A stretch of 5,474 nt of DNA from Sphingomonas sp. (GTDB taxonomy: Bacteria > Pseudomonadota > Alphaproteobacteria > Sphingomonadales > Sphingomonadaceae). The notes beneath the pieces are model-generated. The model saw nothing but the letters and a program-made list of their open reading frames with translations, did no database searches and was not told the DNA's origin. The DNA lies in assembly GCA_013812805.1 (NCBI GenBank), contig JACCSV010000336.1:1-5474 (forward strand), read 5' to 3'. The position numbers and the translations under genes were made by a program. Every line of letters begins with the position of its first letter. The first letter of the stretch is position 1. Positions 1 to 5,474 of the stretch are shown here, piece by piece.

Positions 1-801
1 CAGTTCGGCGACTTCGCCAACGGCGCGCAAACGATCATCGATCAATTCATCGCCAGCGGCGAAGGCAAATGGCTGCGCGCCAGCGGCCTGGTGCTGCTGC
101 TGCCGCACGGCTTTGAGGGTCAGGGGCCGGAACACAGCTCGGCGCGGCCGGAGCGCTACCTGCAGCTATGCGCGGAAGACAATATCCAGGTCGCCAACTG
201 CACGACGCCGGCCAATTACTTCCACATCCTCAGGCGGCAGATGCTTCGCGACTTCCGCAAGCCTCTGTTCCTGATGACGCCCAAGTCGCTGCTTCGGCAC
301 AAGCTTGCCGTTTCCAGCATCGCCGACTTCACCGGTGACAGCCACTTCCGACGGATCATCTCCGACCTCGGCCCGCCCGCGGAGGGCGACACGCGCCGCT
401 TGGTGCTGTGCTCGGGCAAGCTCGCTTATGAGCTGATGGAGGCGCGCGACGAGGCCGGCGACCTTGGCGTCGAGATCCTGCGCATCGAGCAGCTTTATCC
501 TTTCCCCTCGGAGCCGTTGGTGAAGCGCCTGCGGGCCATGCCGAAGCTTCAGGACGTGATCTGGGCCCAGGAAGAACCGAAGAACAACGGCGCATGGTTC
601 TTCGTCGAGCCGCTGCTCGAGGCGTGCCTCACGGAAGCTGGCTTTGCCGGCATGCGCCCGCAATATGCCGGCCGCGACGCCGCCGCGTCGCCCGCCACCG
701 GCCTTGCCAAGCGGCACGCTGCCGAGCAGGCGGCCTTGATCGCCGGGGCTCTGGGCCATACCAGCCGCCCGGATGCGCGCACCGCGGCGGCACTCGGCTA
801 G
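1..801 (+). CDS. sucA: 2-oxoglutarate dehydrogenase E1 component, C-terminal part (5' end outside window)
   Basis: E1 is the thiamine-diphosphate enzyme that decarboxylates 2-oxoglutarate and passes the succinyl group to the lipoyl arm of E2 in the cytoplasmic TCA-cycle complex. The frame is open from base 1 and ends at TAG 799-801, giving the last 266 residues of a protein usually about 930 long. It starts at QFGDFANGAQ, inside the transketolase-like pyrimidine-binding domain. The hallmark LLPHGFEGQGPEHSSAR is at visible residues 33-49; the His of PHG (visible residue 36) should match the E. coli active-site His near position 729 by my approximate count. Further family motifs are TPANYFHILRRQ, MTPKSLLRH, RIEQLYPFP, WAQEEPKNNGAW and the late YAGRDAAASPATG. 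All are collinear with E. coli SucA, with no frameshift. The ATG at base 91 is internal, not a start. sucB follows after 14 bases, so the genes are probably co-transcribed. Identity is essentially certain. Confidence 0.97.
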   Translation, partial: QFGDFANGAQTIIDQFIASGEGKWLRASGLVLLLPHGFEGQGPEHSSARPERYLQLCAEDNIQVANCTTPANYFHILRRQMLRDFRKPLFLMTPKSLLRHKLAVSSIADFTGDSHFRRIISDLGPPAEGDTRRLVLCSGKLAYELMEARDEAGDLGVEILRIEQLYPFPSEPLVKRLRAMPKLQDVIWAQEEPKNNGAWFFVEPLLEACLTEAGFAGMRPQYAGRDAAASPATGLAKRHAAEQAALIAGALGHTSRPDARTAAALG

Positions 802-815
802 GACAGAGAAGAGAT

Positions 816-2171
816 ATGGCTGACGTTCAGGTCCCGGCGCTCGGGGAATCGATAACCGAAGGCACGCTTGCGCAATGGCTGAAGAAGCCCGGCGAGGCGG
901 TTAGTCAGGACGAGCCGATCGCCAGCCTGGAGACCGACAAGGTCAGCGTCGACGTGCCCTCGCCGGTGGCCGGCGTGCTCGAGGCGACGCTGGTCAACGA
1001 AGGCGACACGGTCGCCGTCGGAGCGGTGATCGCTCGCATCACCGAGGGCGGGGTTGCCGCCGCCCCGGCCGAACAAGCGCCCGGCCCGGCCGACCAAGCG
1101 GCGGACTCCACCACCAACCCCACCGGAGCGGGCGAGAACCCGCAGCTTCGCGGCAGCGAGCATGCGCCGCAGCCGGAACCCGGTGCCGATGCCAGCTCCG
1201 GCGATCAGCCTGAGACTGGCGACGGCATCATGACAATGTCGCCGGCCGTGCGCCGCGCGGTGCTCGAGCATCATCTCGACCCGACCAGGATCAAGGGTAC
1301 GGGCCGCGATGGTCGGTTGACCAAGGATGATGTGATCGCGGCGGCGCAAGCGCAGAAGAGCTCCAGTGCTCCTGCGGCGGCAGGAGACCAGCCCGTTGCC
1401 AAAGCAACGCCTGCTCCGCAGGCGGTCGAGGCCCCTGCCTCCGCAGGGGCACAGCAAGCCGCGTCCGGCGAGCGGCGCGAAGAGCGGGTCAAGATGTCCC
1501 GGCTTCGGCAGACGATCGCCAGGCGCCTCAAGGAAGCGCAGAACACCGCGGCGCTGCTGACTACCTTCAACGACGTCGACATGTCCGCCGTGATCGCCGC
1601 ACGCACGCAGTACAAGGAGCTGTTCGAGAAGAAGCACGGCATTCGCCTCGGCTTCATGGGCTTCTTCGTCAAAGCCGTGGCGCTGGCGGCGCGCGACGTG
1701 CCGTCGGTCAACGCCAGCATCGACGGCGAGGAGATCGTCTACCGCGACTATCTCGACGTTTCGGTCGCGGTGTCGGCGCCCAAGGGGTTGGTCGTCCCCG
1801 TCGTCCGCAATGCGAACGCGATGAGCTTCGCCGAGATCGAGAAGACCATCGCCGACTTCGGCAAGCGCGCCAAGGACGGCACGCTGACGATGGAGGAGAT
1901 GCAGGGCGGCACCTTCACTATCTCCAACGGCGGCGTCTTCGGTTCGCTTCTGTCCACCCCGATCATCAACCCACCGCAGGCCGCGGTGCTGGGCATGCAC
2001 CGGATCGAGGAGCGGGCGGTGGTCAGGGACGGGCAGATCGTCGCCCGGCCGATGATGTATCTGGCGCTCTCCTACGACCACCGGCTGGTCGACGGCCGCG
2101 AGGCGGTCACCTTCCTGGTCCGCGTCAAGGAAGCGATCGAGGACCCGACGCGGCTGCTGATCGATCTTTGA
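816..2171 (+). CDS. sucB: Dihydrolipoyllysine-residue succinyltransferase, E2 of 2-oxoglutarate dehydrogenase
   Basis: E2 forms the core of the complex and transfers succinyl from its lipoyl arm to CoA. The ATG at 816 gives 451 residues; the frame is open further upstream, but a start there would lie inside sucA, while MADVQVPALGESITEG is the classic E2o N-terminus. Domains in order: one lipoyl domain (about 1-77) with the lipoylated Lys42 in ETDKVSVDV; a long Ala/Pro/Gln linker (about 80-137); the E1/E3-binding domain (about 139-177; SPAVRRAVLEHHLDPTRIKGTGRDGRLTKDDV); a second linker (about 178-222) built on palindromic DNA repeats; and the acyltransferase domain (about 223-451) with TTFNDVDM at 249-256, NGGVFGS at 371-377 and the catalytic YDHRLVDGRE carrying His422 and Asp426. 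At 451 residues it is longer than E. coli SucB (about 405), mainly in the linkers. The C-terminus DPTRLLIDL is typical. A purine-rich AGAGAAGAG (805-813) precedes the start. Confidence 0.97.
   Translation: MADVQVPALGESITEGTLAQWLKKPGEAVSQDEPIASLETDKVSVDVPSPVAGVLEATLVNEGDTVAVGAVIARITEGGVAAAPAEQAPGPADQAADSTTNPTGAGENPQLRGSEHAPQPEPGADASSGDQPETGDGIMTMSPAVRRAVLEHHLDPTRIKGTGRDGRLTKDDVIAAAQAQKSSSAPAAAGDQPVAKATPAPQAVEAPASAGAQQAASGERREERVKMSRLRQTIARRLKEAQNTAALLTTFNDVDMSAVIAARTQYKELFEKKHGIRLGFMGFFVKAVALAARDVPSVNASIDGEEIVYRDYLDVSVAVSAPKGLVVPVVRNANAMSFAEIEKTIADFGKRAKDGTLTMEEMQGGTFTISNGGVFGSLLSTPIINPPQAAVLGMHRIEERAVVRDGQIVARPMMYLALSYDHRLVDGREAVTFLVRVKEAIEDPTRLLIDL
1064..1100 (+). repeat. Imperfect 21-base tandem repeat in the first sucB linker
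   Basis: A 16-base unit, CCCGGCCGAACAAGCG at 1064-1079, recurs at 1085-1100 with a single change (A to C). The offset of 21 bases is seven codons, so the protein reads PAEQA then PADQA in the Ala/Pro linker after the lipoyl domain. This looks like in-frame slippage or duplication in a flexible linker. Confidence 0.7.
1369..1386 (+). repeat. Perfect inverted repeat (palindrome 1) in the second sucB linker
   Basis: Arms CTCCTGC and GCAGGAG (7 bp) around a GGCG loop. It encodes part of APAAAGDQ (residues 185-192). It uses GCT, CCT, GCA and GGA codons, which stand out against the G/C-ending codons common elsewhere in sucB. Confidence 0.75.
1394..1409 (+). repeat. Perfect inverted repeat in the second sucB linker (between palindromes 1 and 2)
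   Basis: Arms CGTTGC and GCAACG (6 bp) around CAAA. It lacks the CCTGC core of its neighbours and shares two bases (1408-1409) with the next hairpin, so the two cannot be fully formed together. Confidence 0.55.
1408..1424 (+). repeat. Perfect inverted repeat (palindrome 2) in the second sucB linker
   Basis: Arms CGCCTGC and GCAGGCG (7 bp) around a TCC loop. It has the same CCTGC/GCAGG core as palindromes 1 and 3 and encodes TPAPQA (residues 198-203). Confidence 0.7.
1431..1450 (+). repeat. Perfect inverted repeat (palindrome 3) in the second sucB linker
   Basis: Arms GCCCCTGC and GCAGGGGC (8 bp) around CTCC. It encodes APASAGAQ with the following bases (residues 206-213), nearly the peptide of palindrome 1. 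Its reverse complement matches 1368-1387 at 16 of 20 positions, with one T-A to C-G pair swap in the stem. Confidence 0.78.
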
Positions 2172-2174
2172 GGA
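2171..2174 (+). promoter_or_regulatory. Shine-Dalgarno of lpd, overlapping the sucB stop codon
   Basis: AGGA shares its first base with the sucB stop TGA (2169-2171) and lies 6 bases before the lpd ATG. This arrangement favours reinitiation by ribosomes finishing sucB, which would help hold the E2:E3 ratio. The coupling is inferred from spacing only. Confidence 0.6.
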
Positions 2175-2180
2175 TAACGC

Positions 2181-3575
2181 ATGGCTGACTACGATTTCGA
2201 CGTCCTGGTGATCGGCGCCGGCCCCGGCGGCTATGTCGCCGCGATCCGCGCCGCGCAGCTCGGCCTCAAGACCGCCTGCGCCGAGAGCCGCGAGACGCTC
2301 GGTGGCACCTGCCTCAACGTCGGCTGTATCCCGTCCAAGGCGCTGCTCCACGCCTCCGAGCTGTTTGAGGAAGCGGCGCATGGCACCCTCGCCAAGTGGG
2401 GCGTGAAGGCGAGCGGAGTCGAGCTCGACCTCGACACGATGCACGCGGCGCGCAGGGACTCGATCACCGGCCTCACCGGCGGCATCGAATTCCTGTTCAA
2501 GAAGAACAAGATCGAGTGGCTCAAAGGACTCGCCACCTTCGAAAGCGCCGACACCGTCCGCGTCGGCGAGCGCACCGTCCGCGCCAAGAACATCGTCATC
2601 GCCACCGGCTCGTCGGTGACGCCGCTGCCCAGCGTTGCCGTGGACCAGGAGCGGATCGTCGATTCCACCGGCGCGCTGGAGTTGCCGGAGGTGCCCGAGC
2701 ACCTCGTTGTCATTGGCGGCGGAGTTATCGGCCTCGAACTTGGCTCGGTGTGGAAGCGCCTCGGCGCCAAGGTCACGGTTGTCGAATATCTCGACCAGAT
2801 CCTGCCGGGCATGGACGGCGAAGTCCGCAAGGAATCTCACAAGATCTTCAAGAAGCAGGGTTTTGAGTTCCGGCTGAGCACCAAGGTCACCGCTGCCGAA
2901 GCGAAAAACGGCAGCGTCGCGCTGACCGTCGAGCCGGCGGCGGGCGGCTCGTCAGAAACGATCGAGGCGAGCCACGTCCTCGTGTCGATCGGCCGGCGGC
3001 CGAACACCGAGGGACTCGGCCTGGAAAAGGCCGGCCTTCAGGTCAACACCCGCGGCCAGATCGATACCGACCATGAGTTCCGCACCTCGATCCCCGGCGT
3101 CTGGGCGATCGGCGACGTCATCCCTGGCCCAATGCTCGCCCACAAGGCCGAGGACGAGGGTATCGCGGTCGCCGAAAACATCGCTGGCGAGACCGGTATC
3201 GTCAATCATGCGGTGATCCCGAACGTGGTCTACACGATGCCGGAGATTGCCGGCGTCGGCCTGACCGAGGAGGATGCCCGCGCCGGCGGCGAGGTCAAGG
3301 TCGGCAAGTTCCCGATGCTCGCCAACAGCCGCGCCAAGACCAACAAGGAGCCCGACGGCTTCGTCAAGGTGATCGCCGACGCCAAGACCGACCGCGTGCT
3401 CGGGGTGTGGATCATCGCCTCGCTCGGCGGGACGATGATCGCCGAGGCGGCGCTGGCGATGGAGTTCGGAGCGACCAGCGAGGACATCGCCTACACAAGC
3501 CACGCCCACCCGACCCATTCGGAGGCGCTGAAGGAAGCGGCGATGGCGGTGACCGGCAAGCCGATCCACATCTAG
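2181..3575 (+). CDS. lpd: Dihydrolipoyl dehydrogenase (E3)
   Basis: E3 is an FAD-dependent homodimer that reoxidises dihydrolipoyl-E2 and reduces NAD+. The 464-residue length fits the family. Visible motifs: the N-terminal FAD fold with GAGPGG at 12-17; the redox disulfide GGTCLNVGCIPSK with Cys44 and Cys49; ATGSS closing the FAD domain; the NAD fold GGGVIG at 179-184; the second FAD motif WAIGDVIPGPMLAHKAEDEG with Gly311-Asp312; and the C-terminal dimer domain with HAHPTHSEALKEA, where His443 and Glu448 form the catalytic pair that acts across the dimer. Start: ATG 2181 with AGGA (2171-2174) overlapping the sucB stop, giving a 9-base gap. Position directly behind sucB suggests that this copy serves 2-oxoglutarate dehydrogenase, although Lpd can be shared with pyruvate dehydrogenase. 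The gene may equally be labelled lpdA. No missing residue or frameshift is seen. Confidence 0.97.
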   Translation: MADYDFDVLVIGAGPGGYVAAIRAAQLGLKTACAESRETLGGTCLNVGCIPSKALLHASELFEEAAHGTLAKWGVKASGVELDLDTMHAARRDSITGLTGGIEFLFKKNKIEWLKGLATFESADTVRVGERTVRAKNIVIATGSSVTPLPSVAVDQERIVDSTGALELPEVPEHLVVIGGGVIGLELGSVWKRLGAKVTVVEYLDQILPGMDGEVRKESHKIFKKQGFEFRLSTKVTAAEAKNGSVALTVEPAAGGSSETIEASHVLVSIGRRPNTEGLGLEKAGLQVNTRGQIDTDHEFRTSIPGVWAIGDVIPGPMLAHKAEDEGIAVAENIAGETGIVNHAVIPNVVYTMPEIAGVGLTEEDARAGGEVKVGKFPMLANSRAKTNKEPDGFVKVIADAKTDRVLGVWIIASLGGTMIAEAALAMEFGATSEDIAYTSHAHPTHSEALKEAAMAVTGKPIHI

Positions 3576-3587
3576 GGGCGCGGCGAA

Positions 3588-4286
3588 GTGACTTCCGCGC
3601 GGACCCGGCTTCGCCGCTGGCACCTGTGGTTGGGGTGGATCGTCGGCCTGCCGATCCTGTTCTGGGTGGTGTCGGGGCTGGTGATGGTGGCCAGGCCGAT
3701 CGAAGAGGTGCGGGGCACGCACCTGCTGAAAAGCCCGCCGCCGCTGCAGCTTCGGTCCGCGCCGAGGGCGCCGCCACTGGGGCAGGCGCCAGTCGCTTCG
3801 CTCGCCCTCGAGCAGCGGGCGGCGGGCCCGCGCTGGGTCGTGCAGATGGAGGACGGCGCCTCTCGGCTGGCGGACCCGGCGACCGGCGAGTGGCTGCCGC
3901 CGCTTGCCGCTCGCGATGCGGCGCGCGAAGTCCTGGCGCGCTATGCAGGCACCTCCACGCTTGCGAACGTGAACCGCGTCGATCCCAACAAGCCGCCACT
4001 CGATTTCCGGCGGCCGGTTGCGGCCTGGCAGGTGCGTATGGCCGACGGCACCAATTTCTACGTCGAGGCCGGATCGGGCGAGATCGCTGCGACTCGCACT
4101 CGCTTCTGGCGCGTCTTTGACTGGATGTGGGGGCTCCACATCATGGACCTCAAGACCCGGGAGGACACGCACAACCCGCTGGTCATTACGTTCGGCGTGA
4201 TTGCGCTGGTGACGACCCTGCTGGCGCTTGCTCTGCTGCCGATGACGCTCAGGCGTCGCCGGCGGCCGGGGCGCGCCTCAGAATAA
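3588..4286 (+). CDS. PepSY-type two-helix inner-membrane protein
   Basis: A 232-residue protein beginning at GTG 3588, 12 bases after the lpd stop. A weak G-rich stretch (3575-3583) may serve as ribosome site. The next in-frame Met (residue 33) would remove the first membrane helix, so the GTG start is preferred. Layout: basic N-terminus with RRWHLWLGW (9-17); membrane helix 1 at about 13-35; a probable periplasmic domain at about 36-196; membrane helix 2 at about 197-218; then RRRRRPGR at the cytoplasmic C-terminus. Charges on both ends fit an N-in/C-in topology. The periplasmic part ends with a PepSY-like stretch (WQVRMADGTNFYVEAGSGEI), followed by FDWMWGLHIMD and HNPL. The His residues at 12, 184 and 195 sit by the helices as in PepSY-associated membrane proteins. 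Members of that group are linked to iron or reductase functions or to protease inhibition, but nothing here fixes a role. Its stop overlaps the end of sppA. Family call fairly sure; function unknown. Confidence 0.75.
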   Translation: MTSARTRLRRWHLWLGWIVGLPILFWVVSGLVMVARPIEEVRGTHLLKSPPPLQLRSAPRAPPLGQAPVASLALEQRAAGPRWVVQMEDGASRLADPATGEWLPPLAARDAAREVLARYAGTSTLANVNRVDPNKPPLDFRRPVAAWQVRMADGTNFYVEAGSGEIAATRTRFWRVFDWMWGLHIMDLKTREDTHNPLVITFGVIALVTTLLALALLPMTLRRRRRPGRASE

Positions 4287-5474
4287 CCACTCGCGAAGCA
4301 GGCTACCGAAGCTCGGATCCGCCCGGGCCAGCCGCCCCGGCGCGACTGCCGGGCATTCGATGCACCGGACCTGGATCGTCCCGCCGCCAAGGATCGAGCG
4401 AAGCTGCGCGAGCGCAGCGCGGATAGCGGCTTCGGGCGACAGCGAGGCGAAGGCGTCCTGCGTCGGCTGGTCGCCGGCCTGGTCCTCGGCGAACATTTCC
4501 AGCAGCTCGTCCTCGAAGCTCTTGGGCGGGTCGAGGTAGCGAATTTCGCTCTTGGCGTCGTCGAGCTTGGCGAGCTGGCCGGCCTTGACGACCGCCTCTT
4601 CAAGCCCGCCGAAACCGTCGACCAGGCCGAGCTGGCGGGCGGTGGTGCCGGCCCACACCCGCCCCTGGGCGATCCGGTCGATTTGCTGCGGGGAGGTTTT
4701 GCGCGACCGCGCGACGATCGTCAGGAACTGCCGGTAAACCGAATTGACGCCCGCCTGGATCAGCCGGTCGGCCTCCGGCGAGGGGCCGTTGAGAAGGTCC
4801 GGCTCGCCCGACAGCGGCGTCGTCTTGATGCCGTCGGCGCCGATCCCGAGCTTCTCGAGTGACCCTTGGAAGCTCGGCAGGATACCGAACACGCCAATCG
4901 ATCCGGTGATGGTCGAGGGCTCGGCGAAGATGAAGTCGGCCGGGGTCGCGACCCAATAGCCGCCCGAGGCGGCGACGCTGCCCATCGAGACCACGACCGG
5001 CAATTTCCCTTTCTTGGCGCCGAGGATCGACTGGCGGATCCGCTCGGAAGCCAGGACCGAACCGCCGGGGCTGTCGACGCGCACGACGAGCGCCTTCAAG
5101 CCCCCCTTGGCGACCGCCTTGTCGATCGTGTCGGCAATGCGGTCGCCGCCGGCGGTTCCCGCCGAAGCTTCGCCATCGACGATCGGACCGGCGATGGTGA
5201 CGACGCCGATCCCGCCGGCGTCGTCCTCCTCGACGCGATCGCCGATGTATGTGCCAAGCTTGATCGCCTTATAGCCTTTCGCCGAGTCTTGCTCGCCGCC
5301 GAGCCTGGCGAGGCGCGCCTCGAACTGCTCGCGGTCGGCGAGCTTGTCGACCAGCCCCGCCGCGACCGCCGCCTGGGCAAGGTCGCCGCCGGCAGCTTCG
5401 ACCGCGGCGACCGGGTTCATCATGTACGGGACCACCTTCGCCTTGGGCCGGTTACGGGCAACCGTGTCGCGCCA
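4278..5474 (-). CDS. sppA: Signal peptide peptidase SppA, 67K type (protease IV), C-terminal part; start outside window
   Basis: SppA is a membrane-anchored, periplasm-facing S49-family serine protease that degrades cleaved signal peptides. The frame is open from the right edge to TGA at 4280-4278, giving 398 visible residues of a protein usually about 600-630 long. A GTG at 5435 is internal: the residues before it continue the family alignment. Visible order: the end of the first S49 half and connecting helices (VAAVEAAGGDLAQAAVAAGLVDKL); a linker; and the second S49 domain with VRVDSPGGSVLASERIR, the nucleophile motif SMGSVAASGGYW and PSTITGSIGVFG. The serine of AASGG is visible residue 170 (codon 4967-4965), matching E. 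coli Ser409. The catalytic Lys, Lys209 in E. coli, lies in the first half, probably about 30 residues beyond the edge. IDRIAQGRVWAGTTARQLGLVDGFGG is also typical. The tail carries CIEC, like the CLTC near the E. coli C-terminus as I recall it. It converges on the PepSY gene. Confidence 0.93.
   Translation of the reverse strand, partial: WRDTVARNRPKAKVVPYMMNPVAAVEAAGGDLAQAAVAAGLVDKLADREQFEARLARLGGEQDSAKGYKAIKLGTYIGDRVEEDDAGGIGVVTIAGPIVDGEASAGTAGGDRIADTIDKAVAKGGLKALVVRVDSPGGSVLASERIRQSILGAKKGKLPVVVSMGSVAASGGYWVATPADFIFAEPSTITGSIGVFGILPSFQGSLEKLGIGADGIKTTPLSGEPDLLNGPSPEADRLIQAGVNSVYRQFLTIVARSRKTSPQQIDRIAQGRVWAGTTARQLGLVDGFGGLEEAVVKAGQLAKLDDAKSEIRYLDPPKSFEDELLEMFAEDQAGDQPTQDAFASLSPEAAIRAALAQLRSILGGGTIQVRCIECPAVAPGRLARADPSFGSLLREWLF

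Noticed and set aside
594..815. Upstream extension of the sucB reading frame to an ATG inside sucA
   Set aside because: The extra 74 residues overlap conserved sucA coding sequence out of frame. The lipoyl domain starts properly at MADVQVPALG from the ATG at 816.
798..2840. 680-codon open frame on the - strand opposite sucB and the start of lpd
   Set aside because: It mirrors real genes with intact motifs, has low-complexity Arg/Asp/Gly-rich content and resembles no family. Long antisense frames are expected in GC-rich coding DNA.
3815..3831. Inverted repeat GCGGGC/GCCCGC in the PepSY gene
   Set aside because: It is isolated, pure G/C and lacks the CCTGC/GCAGG core seen in sucB. Chance is the simpler explanation.
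3407..4120. 237-codon + strand open frame crossing the end of lpd into the PepSY gene
   Set aside because: It overlaps both genes out of frame and is Arg/Gly/Ala-rich. The lpd C-terminus and the PepSY helices in the other frames are clearly genuine.
2952..4172. 406-codon open frame on the - strand opposite lpd and the PepSY gene
   Set aside because: It spans two well-supported + strand genes and their junction, with biased composition and no recognisable domain. It is a shadow frame.
4244..4257. Hairpin GACGC/GCGTC near the end of the PepSY gene, as a possible terminator
   Set aside because: The stem is only 5 bp, lies within coding sequence and is followed by GC-rich sequence, not a T-run.
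4336..4353. Hairpin CCCGGC/GCCGGG (6-base loop) near the end of sppA, as a possible terminator
   Set aside because: It lies inside the sppA coding sequence with no T-run on either side. A 6 bp GC stem is common by chance at this base composition.

Overview
The window reads as an ordinary chromosomal segment of a GC-rich alphaproteobacterium. The best guess is a member of the Sphingomonadales. This rests on strong G/C preference at third codon positions, a sucA-sucB-lpd gene order, the style of the encoded proteins, and CCTGC/GCAGG palindromes of a kind I recall from sphingomonad genomes. The assignment is an inference from memory, not a search result.

Left and centre (1-3575, + strand): three tightly packed genes encode the 2-oxoglutarate dehydrogenase complex. 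They are the 3' end of sucA (E1), complete sucB (E2, dihydrolipoyl succinyltransferase) and complete lpd (E3, dihydrolipoyl dehydrogenase). The gaps are 14 and 9 bases, so the genes are almost certainly one transcript with coupled translation, giving the E1-E2-E3 chain that turns 2-oxoglutarate into succinyl-CoA in the TCA cycle. Catalytic motifs are intact in all visible parts. A GTG-started gene for a two-helix PepSY-type membrane protein (3588-4286) follows 12 bases after lpd on the same strand and probably rides on the same mRNA.

Right (4278-5474, - strand): the 3' two thirds of sppA, a 67-kDa-type signal peptide peptidase (protease IV). It converges on the PepSY gene and overlaps it tail to tail by 9 bases. 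The sppA start and the sucA start both lie outside the window.

The window is essentially all coding. No stretch over 15 bases lacks a gene, and I see no RNA gene, insertion sequence, CRISPR array, clear promoter or canonical terminator. I do not see an undescribed multi-gene system. The most interesting non-gene signal is inside sucB: four perfect short inverted repeats packed into about 80 bases (1369-1450) that encode the flexible linker before the E2 catalytic domain. Two of them look like inverted copies of one palindromic element differing by a compensatory base pair. They may be an in-frame palindromic repeat that has colonised a tolerant protein linker.
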